Assembly (NCBI GenBank): GCA_029783825.1
Contig: JAREIK010010186.1
Span: forward strand, 1-64,000
From: Sapria himalayana
Lineage: Eukaryota; Streptophyta; Magnoliopsida; Malpighiales; Rafflesiaceae
Direction: 5' to 3'
Length of the DNA: 64,000 bases
The notes beneath the pieces are model-generated. The model was not told the origin of the DNA. It worked only from the letters and a program-made list of their open reading frames with translations, and made no database searches. Shown here one piece after another: positions 36,722 through 49,289 of the stretch. A program made the position numbers and the translations under genes. Position 1 is the first letter of the stretch. Every line of letters starts with the position of its first letter.

Positions 36722-39005
36722 TTATAACAATTTAAAATAATAACGAAAATAGTAATAGATTTTGTCTGATTCTGATAGAAGTTCAAACTCATCTTCAGAT
36801 AAAAATTGATCATCTTCAATTTCTATTGTGCCACCATTTGCGTCACATAAATTTTTTGGATCTTCATTTGCATTTAAAGGCTCAAAATTATTTATGTCAT
36901 CTTCCTGGAATGCCGGTGCAATTTCTAAGTCTGCTCTTCTTTGTTGTGATGTTGGTACTTGAAATTTTGATCGAGCTTTGATTTTGCAAATTGCCCACTA
37001 AACTCTCTTATCATGAGATAAACTCAGATTTGTAAAATAAATAACTAAGTGGCTTGAACTACCATAATAAATGGCTCATATCAATTATATCTGTATTTAT
37101 GGTTAACATCTACTAGCTTATAATCTGAATGAATCTTTGTGCTCACATTTCATGTAGGATCAAAGCACTTACACTTAAATAATACAATCCTGTTGTTTTC
37201 AAGTCTAGGATACTCAAACTCAATAACTTCTTTGAGTTGACCATAATAATCAATCTCATCTACACTATAACATGAGCCTTTAATGCATACACCACTATTC
37301 ATTGTTATTTTAGAAGAAGCATGCTCGATTGTGTGAAATGTATATCCATTAACAAAATACCCAGGATAGGTTGTCACATATCTAAACGGGCCTTTACTTC
37401 AATTTTGAATGAAAATATTTGAATCTCTATTTGAAGGATCAATTGCCTGTGACAAATTAAAAAAATGATATTAACAAATAAAAGATACTAATAAATTAAA
37501 TAATTCAAAAATATAAAACTAAATTATTCTCAAATAATTTTTTAACTAATTTGCAAATTCAGTTTCTAGCATATAATCGACATCTTTGCTAGAAATTACT
37601 GGATGCCTATATTTTAACTGCTCAACATAAATACTGCACAAATATAAAAAGGGAGTAAAAAAATGTATATCAATTTTTAAATATTCATATTAAAAATAAA
37701 ATTAAACTATGATTAAATCTGCAACCATTTTGGGTATATGTTGGGCAATTGTGCTTCCACGGTAGTGAGATTAAGATACAGAACAACAAAAATATAGAAA
37801 ACAAGCAATATATATCCAAATCTAGCAACTATCCATGACAGAATCAAAAAAATGAGAAATTAACACCGAAAATAACATGGTTCGCTAGTCGGTCAGTACG
37901 ACTAGCTACATCCACTAGAAAATGCTTATGCATTAAGTATTAAACCAGACAGAAACTTCTTACAATATGCAGCACACAGAGTAGTCGTGATAAATCACGC
38001 AGAGAGAAGAGAGAGAGATGATGAACAGTTCCACGAGTCAAAAACAGCCACCCAAAAATAAAATTACAAATCATTTTATATTAAAAAACATCTCGGTTCA
38101 TAACCACAGCGGGACCTAGTTATTGTGCTACTACTACATCCCTGGCCTTTTAATATTTCCTTTCCTGTACTTACATGAAAATATTAAAACAGAAAATATT
38201 TTGTTATATAAACAGATTATTAAATAAAAACAAATTACATATATAGCAGTATACATATTCAATACATAGTGCAACCTCCTCACAATTAGGTAAAACATAG
38301 CTCCGAGTTGCTTTGTATTCTTCATCTATCATACATATTTTCATTGCTCTTCCAAATGCTCTTCCAGGGTTCTTGAAGAAAGATAGTTTGTCCATAGAAT
38401 CATCTTCTTCCATCACATGACCTTCATAATTCCGTGGCACATTTATATTCTTTGCATTGATATGATCCTCAAAATAATAAGAACAAATTGATGATGCTTC
38501 TTCTACTAAATATGCATTGCAAATTGAACCTTCAACTTTTTCCTTGTTTCTAACATTCAATTTCAACTTAAGAAGATACCTACATCCATAATGTTAGGTT
38601 TCAATTAGATTAAATTACAATAATACTTAAAGTACTAAATAATAAAACACAACAAATTATATGTATTTACCTCTCAAAAGGGTACATCAACTGAATTGCA
38701 CTGGCCCTGCAATCCTTGCTTCATATACCAAATGGATAGGAAAATACTCCATCGAGTCAAAAAAGCTTAGTGGGAATATCCATTCAGCGTACAAATAATA
38801 AGTGGAATGTCATTCTCCAGCCTCACCATGTCATCAGTTTTGATTGTGATTGTGGTTAGCTATTTGAAAAACAAACTAAGTTCTATAAGGACCTTCCAAT
38901 CACTTAGTGGAAGTAATTCGCAGAATTCAATTAGTATTAATCTCTGCATAAATACATGACAGTCATGACATTTCATTCTAAAACGCATGCCTTTACATAA
39001 TGAAT
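36722..39005 (-). pseudogene. CACTA TNP2-type transposase, C-terminal half (DUF4218, DUF4216), degenerate
   Basis: - strand. The first part (about 38985-38690) reads MKCHDCHVFMQRL, then a degenerate stretch, then VDVPFER at a GT splice donor. After a ~110-bp intron comes LNVRNKEKVEGSICNAYL, as in DUF4218 proteins (YVRN...PEGSIAE). The exon is cut by the LTR-like insertion at 37739-38248 and resumes with YPKWLQ. A short intron leads to YVEQLKYRHPVIS. DUF4216 lies at about 37377-37145: GYFVNGYTFHT, NSGVCIKGS, YYGQLKEVIEFEY and IVLFKCKCFDPT, then KLVDVNHKYRYN and YEPFIMV with two TGA stops. It ends WAICKIKARSKFQ plus an acidic tail, stop at 36724-36722. The Transposase_21 catalytic region expected upstream was not found, so the gene is non-functional. 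Confidence 0.87.
37739..38248. mobile_element. 510-bp solo LTR-like insertion (TG...CA) with 5-bp target duplication GTATA
   Basis: Begins TGTTGGGCAATT and ends TATATAGCA. GTATA lies immediately before (37734-37738) and after (38249-38253). TG...CA ends and a 5-bp duplication are the hallmarks of LTR-retrotransposon integration. The middle has the typical plant LTR feel (CATGGTTCGCTAG...CTACATCCACTAG, GAGAGAAGAGAGAGAGA). It sits within a TNP2-like exon: without it and one GTATA, CIEYVY runs on in frame to PKWLQ. No internal retroelement sequence is present, so it is a solo LTR or a TRIM/SINE-like short element. Confidence 0.85.
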
Positions 39006-41350
39006 AAAAATGATTGATGAAACTTTACATATCGAGTATTTCCATAAAAAATAATATAACTGAATAAAATAAATAAAAACTCACAATAATATAATATTAT
39101 GAATAAAAATTATAAAATGACATTATCGTTTATTAAATAAAATAAAAATTCATTTATAAATACAAAAGAAACTATGAATACTCTTAATCTATATGAATCA
39201 TCCCATCCTAGTATCTCAAGATAAAAAAAATATAAAAATACAATATAATTCTCAATAGTTTTGAAATTATAATTTTATTTACAACTTATTAATGTTCTTT
39301 ATAATTCATTTTACTATATATTTATAATATGTTACTATTTTTTTATTATATTGTTTGATATTTTTGAAATTATAATAATTTATATTTATTTTATTAAGAT
39401 ATGAAATAATATTTAAATATATATGTTTTGGACTAAAATATAATTAGTAAATATGTTTATATCATATTAAACAATAAAACAGTATTCACATAAAAGAGTA
39501 CTCACATATATTCGCTAGTACTATAAATTAATGTTTCATTAATGATACATACATTTCCATAATACTACTCATATTTTCTTATATTCTTTATTACTATTTA
39601 TTACAAGATACATCTACCACAAATTTTGTGAAACATGAAACTTAGATTCAAGCTTGTAGGTTACAACTTATAGTTATGGTACTCAACTAATAGCTACACC
39701 GTTCAACTAATAATTACTCCTCATATTTATAAGTTTTTTAAATTGTTTAAAATAAACATATTGGAGCACAAAAAATTACCATGTGTTAAAAGATGATGTT
39801 ATTAACATGGTAGGATAAAGGGTGTCCTAACGAATGTTGTCGTAAGAAGAATACTCTTGTAAGGCATGAAATTCATCAACATTACAGAGATACCCAAACT
39901 CTTCATAATCCACAGTTGTTAATGGTATAAATTATAGTTAATATAAATTTGGTAGAAGTTGAATTGTTAGAGTAATAATAAACTATATTTTTGTGGCTAA
40001 AATCATAAATTGAAGTTGATAAAACATAATTTGGTAGAAAAAATCTATTGTGTTACATGACATTGTGGGGATTATAAACATTAAAAATTTCTAAATATTT
40101 TTAATAGTTTTAAATCCTTTATCTAAATCAAAAATGTTATAGATTTAAAATATTATACTTTTTTTATTTATCTACCCTTCTCCCAAACTCAACCCAAAAT
40201 TATTATATGGCTCTTATATAAGCTATGAGGGTTCATGATTAGAATAGGTAAAATTCACGTCCCAACATCTGAACAACATGATAAATGATAGTACCATTGA
40301 AAACATATCCAACATCTATGAGGATCAGACTCATATATTAAGTGTTAGAGTATTCATCATCTTTTGCCGATTAGTCTACCATGTTGTTGGTTTGGATTTT
40401 TATTACCATGCTATTTGTTTTTAAAAATATTATTCTTGATAGTAATTATGTACACACAAGTTTGGTTCATATATTTTTTACTATCTTAGCTTGAGTGTCC
40501 ATGCCACATTGCTATATGTTGATCTTATTATATCAGTATGAAATCATTATTTTTATTTTTTTATATACTAAACTTGATTCACAAGCCACTCATCATAAAC
40601 AAGAGAGATAAAGGAATCACACACTACGAGACATCTATTGAAGGAATATTGAAATTATTAGAAATATAAGTGTTTTATTTCAAGAAACATAAATATGAAG
40701 CTATTATATGTTTGAGATAATTTCAAGATAAATTTAATTTACAAAATGTTAGATACATGGTAAATATAAAACTTTATATATACACACAGACACACACACC
40801 ATGATAATCTTTGTTAAAGATAAGTGCAACCATAAGAATATAAATGAATCATGTAGGAAAATGATAATAAAGTCTATGAAAAAATTAATAAGAATAATTA
40901 TTTTTATATCATATGTTGACTTACAAGCTTATCACATGCTTACTTGCATGAATATCATGTGTTAATATGTATGATTTCCATGTCTTGGTTTACATGAGTG
41001 CTAAGTATTGATTATGTACTTATTATGTGTTCTCGTGCATTAATGCCAAGTGCTTGAAAGTGTGCTTGTTATATGATGTGTATACTTGCCAAGGATTGAC
41101 TTGACATGTGAAAGCTGTGTTGGCTTACTAAATGTTGCATCAAAAATTAAAAAACTTGGAATCTTGCCTATAAATAAAAGTGATTTGGGGTTCCTAGCAT
41201 ACAACACATATCAAGAGAACATTTCAAAGTGAAATGATAAACTCTTGCCCAATTATTTTCAATTACATGTGTGAATATTATTGAGTTTTCTAGAATTTGG
41301 TAGAATAGTTCAAACTAGTTCAATCGAGTATAATCAATTTAATTTAATTT
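39006..41350. other. AT-rich 5' half of element B; possible LTR promoter-like patch
   Basis: Mostly featureless AT-rich sequence where the transposase catalytic exons would be expected; no Transposase_21 motifs were recognised. At about 41150-41220 CTTGCCTATAAATAAAAGTG followed by GGGGTTCCTAGCATACAACAC resembles an LTR core promoter and start region, but no TG/CA ends were identified. A short CA tract lies at about 40784-40798. Confidence 0.4.
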
Positions 41351-41366
41351 GACATGCTAACCTATT

Positions 41367-41642
41367 CTTTTATTTTTTTTTATTTTTTTTTATTTTTTTT
41401 TATTTTTTTTTATTTTTTTTTATTTTTTTTATTTATTTATTTATTTTATTTATTTTATTTTTTATTTATTTTATTTTTTTTTTATTTTCATTTATTTCAT
41501 TTATTCATTTATTTTTTTTATTTTATTTATTTCATTTATTTCATTTATTTTTATTATTTCATTTATTTCATTTATTTCATTTATTTTTTTATTCATTTAT
41601 CTCATTTATCTCATTTTATTTTATTTTATTTTATTTATTTTT
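41367..41642 (+). repeat. (T)nA / TTTAT-CATTTA microsatellite tract
   Basis: About 275 bases composed almost wholly of TATTTTTTTT, TTTAT and TTCATTTA words. The Phe/Tyr/Leu-rich open frame on the + strand is an artefact. Confidence 0.95.
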
Positions 41643-41674
41643 GAATTCAAGCATTACTCATTTTCAATATTTTT

Positions 41675-41960
41675 TGTAGATATCAAGTAGGCATACCTAA
41701 GTATGTGTACTATTTATGTATAAAATACACATGCATATTGATGTATGCTGTTTTTGTAAATATCAAGTCGGCATACAAAGTATGTATACTAGTTATGTAT
41801 AAAAATATATGGATATTGCTGTACTATTTTTGTAGACATCAAGTCGGCATACCTAAGTATGTATACTAGTTATGTATAAAATACACATGCATATTGATGT
41901 ATAGTATTTTTGTAGATATCAAGTCAGCACACCTAAGTATATATATAGTTTATATATTAT
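41675..41960 (+). repeat. ~80-bp tandem repeat, 3.5 copies
   Basis: Units start at 41675, 41755, 41831 and 41911 with TGTAGATATCAAGT.GGCATAC. They continue AAGTATGT.TACTA.TTATGTATAAAA and A..GATATTG.TGTA.T. Copies differ by a few bases and small indels. They lie inside the 5' part of element B. The function is unknown; internal minisatellites are common in CACTA elements. Confidence 0.92.
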
Positions 41961-43500
41961 TTTTGTATATGGCCACCATCAAAATCCGCACAATGACAAT
42001 GCATTATATCACAGGTGCATGAAGCAAGTATACTAATAAGTTTATATACAAAATCCAAGCATACCATGGTGATTAAAAAAGAAATTCAGAAACAAAAAAA
42101 ATAGAATAAAAATGCTTACTCTTCGATTAAGCAATCTAAGATAATCGACGAAGAATCAATGTATAAATATACCTCAAATCAATAACAAATTAAAATTTAA
42201 ACCTCGAAATAATTTTTGTTGAATCGGCATCGAGAGATAGATGGTGGAATGCGGAGTAATTCATCCTGTTAGAGATGTGTCAGCGTCAAGAGAGGAATGT
42301 ATATTTTAGGAAAATATTTATATTTTTAATTATTAAAACATTAAATAAATAATATATATATATATATATATATATAATACAAAAATACTCATTAATTTTA
42401 TTACTATCAAAATTTTTTCAACAAAATTAATGTGCGTATAGCAAGGTACAAATGAAAAACAAATACCTTACAATTTTTTATTATAATATTAATTAATAAA
42501 TAAATATATAAACAATAAAAAAATATGTTTTGCCGTAAAAAAAAAATAGGTACAAAATTAACAAACTTCATATAAAAAAACATAAATGAAAAGATGATGT
42601 CTTTTAGCAACTCTCCTAAAAGTTATAAAATACTCTCAATGTTAAAAAATATATAAAATTTATTTTTATGATTATAAATTTTTAAGAATTCATATTAATT
42701 TTTATGTAGATAATATGAAATAATTTTAAATGTATAAAATTTTCATATTATTTGATATCTTTAATAATTTTTAAAATTCAAAAAATTACTTAAGTGATAA
42801 GATAATTAAAAAAAGCAATATTTATTATTTTAATAAAACTTAATGTTAAAAGTTAATTGTAAAAATATTATTCAATTATTTAATTTTTATAAATTTTAGT
42901 AGGATTAAACATCTATGTATTTATTTATAATTATTATTTTATTTTTTTAACTTTATTGAAAAAATTATATTTTTATTACATTTCAAGATTTTTAAAATTT
43001 GTATTATTTATTTTTTCCAAAGATTTATATAATCATAAATTCTAATACTTATAATAATATTAATATTTACTAGTTTATTCATCAATTCAGATATTTTTGA
43101 AAATATTTTCTATTTTATCATACAATGAATTAATTTACATTTAAATTAATAGAAATTTTAATGTATGTTAATTTAATTTTTAAAATATCGAAAAATTATT
43201 ATATTATTAATTAATTATTTAATGTTACTTTAATTTAATTTATTTAGTTTCTTAATTAAAATCTTTAGAAAAATTTTTGTATAATTTTTAAAAAATTAAT
43301 ACATCATAAAAATAGTTATTTTAGTCCTTACTAATATAATTTTTTTTATTTTTATATATTTTAAATTAATTATTTATAATATCATTTTTTATGATTAAGA
43401 GGAGAATGTATCTTTAAAGGATTGCTCATTTATAGACCATTAACATACATTTAATAAACAAATTAAATAAAATATTAAAACTAATAATAAATAAAAAAAT
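41961..43500. other. AT-rich sequence; possible non-coding leader of element B
   Basis: The only less AT-biased patch is 42120-42310, which on the - strand reads CTCTCTTGACGCTGACACAT and later GATTTGAG before GTATATTT, like a leader exon and splice donor. This is weak. A TA tract lies at about 42351-42376. The rest is AT-rich without features. Confidence 0.3.
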
Positions 43501-43509
43501 TAAATAATT

Positions 43510-44912
43510 AAATATTGGCTAGGGAAATTCCATCGCTATGTTGAAATTTAATTAGCTAGGGAAGTTCAATCACTAAATCTGTCGCTATATTTTAGATTTA
43601 ATTAGCTAGAGAAGTCTCTCGCTAAATCGATCGATATATTTCTATTTTATTAGCAAGGGAAATTACGTCACTAAAATCTATCACTATATTCATGACGTAA
43701 TTGGCTAGGGAAGTTCCGTCGCTAAAATTCGTCGCTATATTAAGATTGTAATTATCGAGGGAAATTTCATCGCGAAATCCATAGCTATAATTTCAGTATG
43801 TAATTAGTTAGGGAAATTACGTCACTAGAATCCGTCGCTATGTTCAGTATATAATTAGTTAGGGAATTCCATAGTAAAATCTGTCGCTATGTTAAGGATG
43901 TAATTAGCTAGGGAAATTCCGTCGCAAAATCTGTCATTAAATTCATGATTTAAATAGCTAGAGAAATTCCATCGCTAAATGTGTTGGTAATTTCCATATT
44001 TTATTATCTAGTAGAATTCTATCGCTAAATCCATCGTTAATTTTTGGATTTTATTAACTATGGAAATTCTGTCTTTAAATACGTCACTAAATTCTGGATT
44101 TTATTAGCTAGAGAAAATCAGTCGTTAAATCCATCGTTAATTTTCATATTTTATTAGCTAGGGAAATTCCGTTGCTAAATCCGTCGCTAAATTCTGGATT
44201 TTAATAGCTAGAAAAATGTCATCGCTAATTTCCGTATTTCATTAATATGGAAATTCCGTCGCTAAATCGGTCGCTAATTTCCATATTTGTTAGCTAGGAA
44301 AATTTTGTCGCTAAATCTGTCGCTATATTCATAGTTTTATTAGCTAGGAAAATTCTATCACTAAATCTCGCTAAATCAATCGCTAAATTTTGAATTTTAT
44401 TAGCTAGGAAAATTCGGTCTCTAAATTCGTCACTAAATTCCAGATTCTAATAGCTAGGGAAATTCCGTCGATAACTCCATCGTTAATTTTTGTATTTTAT
44501 TAGCTTGGAAAATTCCATCATAAATTCGTCGCTACATTCCGATATAATAGATAGAGAAATTCGTCACTAAATCAATCGCTAATTTCAATATTTTATTAGC
44601 TAGGGAAATTTCGTCTAATTCTGTCGCTAATTTCCGTATTTTATTAGCTAGAAAAATTCGTGCTAATCATCGCTAAAATCCCACTTTTCTTGAGTGGAAT
44701 TTACGAAAAATTCTGTCGCTATATCCATCGCTAAATCCCCCACTTTTCTTGAGCAGAATTTACGAAAAATTATCCGTTACTAATCCGTTGCTATATTTTT
44801 TTTCAAAGAAAAATCATTAATCCCTTGTTATTCCCTAGCAAATCCCTCACAATTTAGCTAGGGATTGATTCCTAACTAAAATTTCCTAGCTAAATCATAT
44901 TTTCTTGTAGTG
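43510..44912 (-). repeat. 5' subterminal tandem repeats and terminal inverted repeat of element B
   Basis: About 20 or more degenerate units of roughly 60-65 bp, each with TTAGCTAGGGAAATTCCGTCG, CTAAATC.GTCGCTA and a TTT.T.TTTTAT linker (motifs here shown in part). Near the end two units contain CCCACTTTTCTTGAG..GAATTTACGAAAAAT. The block finishes with a run of CCTAGC/TTAGCTAGGG motifs and the terminal TTTTCTTGTAGTG. Dense subterminal motifs are the transposase-binding regions of CACTA elements; this one is unusually long. Confidence 0.92.
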
Positions 44913-45279
44913 TGAAGTATCAACAACAATTTTTAAAAAAGATTTGTTTACTTCTTTAAAGTAAGCATCATGATAGAGGAGCTCTATGAAGACTCCAAAA
45001 TGACAATGATAATTGATTTGTCTCTCAATACCAAATAATACTTTCAGTCTCATTCATAGATAAAACTACTAATATTTCTCTATGATATATCATTTCTTCA
45101 TATGATAAATATATTATAGAGATAATCTCTTGTGTATGAATACAAGCATCATATTTCACATCATTATTCTCTTAGTTGCACATTTATATTAAAGTATAAA
45201 CTTTTATATATAATGGCATATGATTATATAAATATGATTATATATTTTAATTTTTAGATATAATGTGTTTAAAAATTTT

Positions 45280-45587
45280 TATAAATGTTACATATATATA
45301 TATATATATGTAACACTTTTATAAATATTATATAGTATATATATATCACAATTATATAAACATTATAAATATTATATATTTATATAAAAATTTATATGTT
45401 ATATAAATGTTTATAAATATGTATAAACATTTTATATGTTATATAATTTTATATAAACAATTATATAAATGTATAGTGTTACGTAAATGTTGTATAGATA
45501 TTTATAAACATTTATACATATGTATAAATATTTATAATAACATTATATGTTTATATAAACACATCAATGTTTATATATAAGTTATAC

Positions 45588-45639
<52 letters not shown>

Positions 45640-45740
45640 TATAAACATTTATATATAATGTCATATGATTATAAAAATGTTTAAATGTTTATATATAATG
45701 TTGTGTTTATAATATTTATATAAATATTATATTGCTACAA
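45280..45740. repeat. Degenerate TTATATAAA.ATT minisatellite with TA tracts
   Basis: Repeated ATATAAACATT, ATAAATATT and TTATATAAATG words in both orientations surround a 40-bp TA tract at about 45595-45634. Confidence 0.75.
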
Positions 45741-46000
45741 ATCGGGCATACTATTTTCCAAATAGTATACCTCTCATGCTATAGTGTTTTATAAATAGAT
45801 TTTTTTTTGTTTTTTTATTTTTTTCAAATCATGAAATATACAGGAATAAAAGTATTTTTTGAGTTTACAAGAAGTAGAAATATTTTATTTTGATATATTT
45901 TTTAATATGAATATTTACTTATTTAGGTTTTTTTTAAAAAAATATTATTTTAATACACCATTACATAATTTCCCTACGTCTAATAAATATAACAACAATA

Positions 46001-46080
46001 AGTATCACCATGAGTAGGTCATATTTTATATTTAAAAGAATTTACTAATCAGTATCACCATGAGTAGGTCATATTTTATT
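46001..46080 (+). repeat. 29-base direct duplication, 50-bp period
   Basis: AGTATCACCATGAGTAGGTC followed by ATATTTTAT occurs at 46001-46029 and 46051-46079 without mismatch, separated by 21 AT-rich bases. Confidence 0.95.
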
Positions 46081-47696
46081 AATTGAGGATGGTATCTTTT
46101 TTTTACATTAAAAAAATTAATTTTTTCTTTAATTTTATCAAATTAAAGGAGATTTTGAAAAAAAAACATTAACAATATCAAATTTAATGAATTTGATTTT
46201 ATCAAGATTATACAATATCAACAATCCTTTCACAAATTATGAATATTCTTGATTATATGAGTATTCTAATTTGAGTTGGACATATGTTTTAAGCAAAAAA
46301 TTAATAATTTATATAATTTTTAAAATATAATCTTTAAATATTATCTCTTGATAAAATAAAAATTTATTATATTTTAACATTACACAAAGTCAACTTGACA
46401 ATTCAAGTAGCACAACCTGAGTAGGTATTCACTTGCAAACTAAGCAACATAGATCTTGGTTGAGTATTTTCAGCCTACTAAATCTGAGCAACCAAACTTT
46501 CTGTGATATTAGTTTTTCCTAACTTTATTGTCAATTAAACTAATAAATATTTTGGGTTTACCCAACATATCATCTCTAACACAAGTACAATAAAGAGTCA
46601 AAACTTCTATCACTTGTAAACTCTTTTGAAACATACACCCGAAAATATATGATTTGTTTTTAATTAAATTGTTCATGAATAAATAAAACATATTGTATTA
46701 AACGATAATTTAAACAATAAAATTTAAGAGAATACTGACATTTCATCCTATGCATTATTTGTGATCAGCTAGCATTCATAAAAATTTTATGTAATTTTAA
46801 TATCAATTTTTTCTAAGGTAAGATTGGTATTTATGTTGTATGTATGACAACTTGAATGGATGTTGAGATTATAGTTAAATTGTTTTTCATGGTTTACAGT
46901 GTTGTACATAAAGGTTCACCAACCTATTTCTAATTTTTAATATATAACCTAATTTATGCATATTTTATTTAAAACATTTACATTCAAACATTTGTAGAAC
47001 TAACAATGCTTTTATCATTTACCATGGAAAAATATGCTGCTGCTATCAGCCCAACACCAACACCCTTAACTTCTTGTGTTACAAAAGTAATATCATGAAA
47101 TCAAACTTCAGTTTAAAAATGAAAGATAGACAAAAAGTAGACACTTAATCACACTAACCTTGGTCAAAAGAAAAGTTGCCCATGAAGCAAATGCAAAAAA
47201 TATTAGGTGTAGTGAATAAACTAATAGTTTCAAAGGATATAGGAAAATTGAACAAATTCAGTATCTTGGTATAATAGGTAATCAACATGTAATTATAGTT
47301 TTGAGTAGGTAAGACTTGACTTGATTATTTTATCTTAGATGACTTTAATTATTAGATCATTATAGATTAAATTACACAACTCGTTGATTCGATGACATTG
47401 TAGAGTAATTGCTTATAATAATATCTTGTATTTTATCTTTATTATTGATTTATATAATCTTAGTGTTTTTTATTGGTACATTTTTATAAAATAAAAAAGA
47501 ATTATTTTTTTTAATATTATAAAGATCTACTATTGAATATGTAGAAATCAAAGAGAAGAATATTCATGATACTTAATATGAAAATACATATAAACAATAC
47601 TCCTATATAATAGATAAATGCTACTGACGCAGTCTATATGTTATGAGTTTTCATCAACATAACATAAAAAAAAAAATATAATGTAATAAGCTAAAA

Positions 47697-47961
47697 TAGA
47701 GGTGGCAAATAGGTCATACCAGACCAACATGATCTATTTTTTTGAGGTTCAACTAGACAACAATGTGGTGTCGAGCATCATGCTTTTTAGCATGGGACAT
47801 GTCGTGCTAGCCTGACAACAAACAAAGGTGTCTAGCAGCCTCATTGTCCTAGGGCAGAATGGAACTCGTTAGATTGGTTTTGGCTCAGGTTAAAAATTAA
47901 CATGTGGCTAACTCATTCTAGCTTGGGCTTGTTTTGACTAGGATCTATTCTCTCACCTCTT
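47697..47961. mobile_element. Possible hAT-like non-autonomous element (~265 bp)
   Basis: Starts TAGAGGTGGCAAATAGG, a wording typical of plant hAT termini. It ends CTATTCTCTCACCTCTT, an imperfect inverted match. The interior is GC-richer than the flanks (GACATGTCGTGCTAGCC). The candidate 8-bp flanks (AGCTAAAA and GGCTACTT) match poorly, so the boundaries or the class may be wrong. Confidence 0.35.
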
Positions 47962-49289
47962 GGCTACTTCTATCTATATATATTTATTTGAGAAAAAAAA
48001 ATAATATTATAAAAAAATTATACTTTATTAATATTTAAACCACACTATATATGATTATCAATGTAAAAAAGTATATTAAAAATATATACAAGTCTAAAAA
48101 TGCAAATATAAATGCTTATAAAAAATACAATAAAAAGATTATAAAATAAAATATGATAGGGTAGAATTAGTGTTAAATATCACATGGTTTGGTTTGAATT
48201 ATCACATCTATAAGTTTTGGTTTCATTATTTTTGTATATGTCTTTAGATTTTATCTTAAAGACTCATTCATGCTTTATCCTAATTATTTAAGCATGATAA
48301 AGATTCAATAATATTTGATTATAACCTGGTCTTTCTATCTAAAATTATATTCATAATAAAAAACATTGATGCTATACTAGATATCTGAGGAGTTAGTATA
48401 TCATGTTCAAATATCATCTAAGATAAATGGAAAAAAGTGTATTTGTATAATTTTTACTATTCAATTTATTAATTTTTTTTGTAATTATTAGATAAGATGA
48501 AATAGTAACTAATATTCAAATATCTTGATAACTTATTCCTATTTAGATGACTTTTTATCAATTGTCTTTAGCTAATTGAATGAAAAAATTAATCTTCAAA
48601 TATGATATTGATCTCCATACTTAGATAATCACTAAAAATATCATATTTATATTTATAATGTTTAAATAAATTATATAATTATTCTTAAATTTTATTTTAA
48701 AGTTCTTATAGTCAATTTATGAAAATTGATATAAATTTGATAATATTATTATTCTTTTGATCTTAATCCTATGATTTATATAAGCAATCAAGTAGTAAAG
48801 AAATAAAATAAAGATTAATATTTAAAATATTTTTTTTATTTTAATTGTCTTCAAAAATGAAATTCTTTAATTTGTAAATATATTATTCATATTGCATATA
48901 TACCCAAGTATAATGTATGAGCATTTGTAGATGAATTCATATTCATCATATTATAAAAGATTATTATAAATCTTAGAAAGTAAAATCTCATGTCTAGTAT
49001 GAGTCATTGATTATTATTTTATTAATTTTTCTTAACATAGTCAGATATTTTATAATGATAATAACACATAATTATATAATTAGATATGTATGATTTCAAT
49101 GATGCTTGATATCTAGTTGAAATTTCTTCTTTTATGCCTATAAACTACTAGTCTATTACATTTATTTTTTATATATATTCTAATATTTTAATATATTTTG
49201 TATATGTTTTAATGTGCGAGGTTATTTTTTATGTTGTTTTATACTATTAAATTTTTATATGATACATATCTCAAACGTGAAAAATCTCA
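47962..49289. other. AT-rich sequence, nothing recognised
   Basis: No open frame, terminal repeat or domain could be supported in this 1.3-kb stretch. Confidence 0.5.

Larger units (their letters stand above)
25777..44912 (-). mobile_element. Putative CACTA (En/Spm) element B, ~19.1 kb, transposase on the - strand
   Basis: The left terminus TACTACAAAAAAAT (25777) and the right terminus ATTTTCTTGTAGTG (ending 44912; CACTACAAGAAAAT inward) match at 12 of 14 bases. Both are followed inward by CCCTAGC / TTAGCTAGG subterminal motifs. The interior holds TNP2-like and Transposase_24-like gene remnants, both on the - strand, so the left end is the 3' end. No 3-bp target duplication is visible (TAT before, TGA after). 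The ends may therefore belong to different copies or the flanks were rearranged. The catalytic core of the transposase was not found. The element is swollen by an LTR-like insertion, duplications and microsatellites. Confidence 0.7.
44913..47696. other. AT-rich region right of element B, no gene recognised
   Basis: Includes an ATAAACATTTATA-rich stretch (45280-45740) with TA tracts at about 45293-45309 and 45595-45634, and a 50-bp-period duplication at 46001-46079. Text around 46380-46500 is less AT-biased but gave no family match. No open frame was convincing. Confidence 0.5.

Noticed and set aside
41150..41220. TATAAATAAAAG as a host gene promoter
   Set aside because: No coding sequence follows. 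It lies in element B and looks more like part of a degraded LTR, without confirmable ends.
41354..41644. Phe/Tyr-rich open frame
   Set aside because: Translation of a T-rich microsatellite.
43510..44900. Regularly spaced repeats considered as a CRISPR-like array
   Set aside because: Unit and spacer are not distinct, the host is a plant, and the motif is the CACTA subterminal repeat leading to a CACTA terminus.
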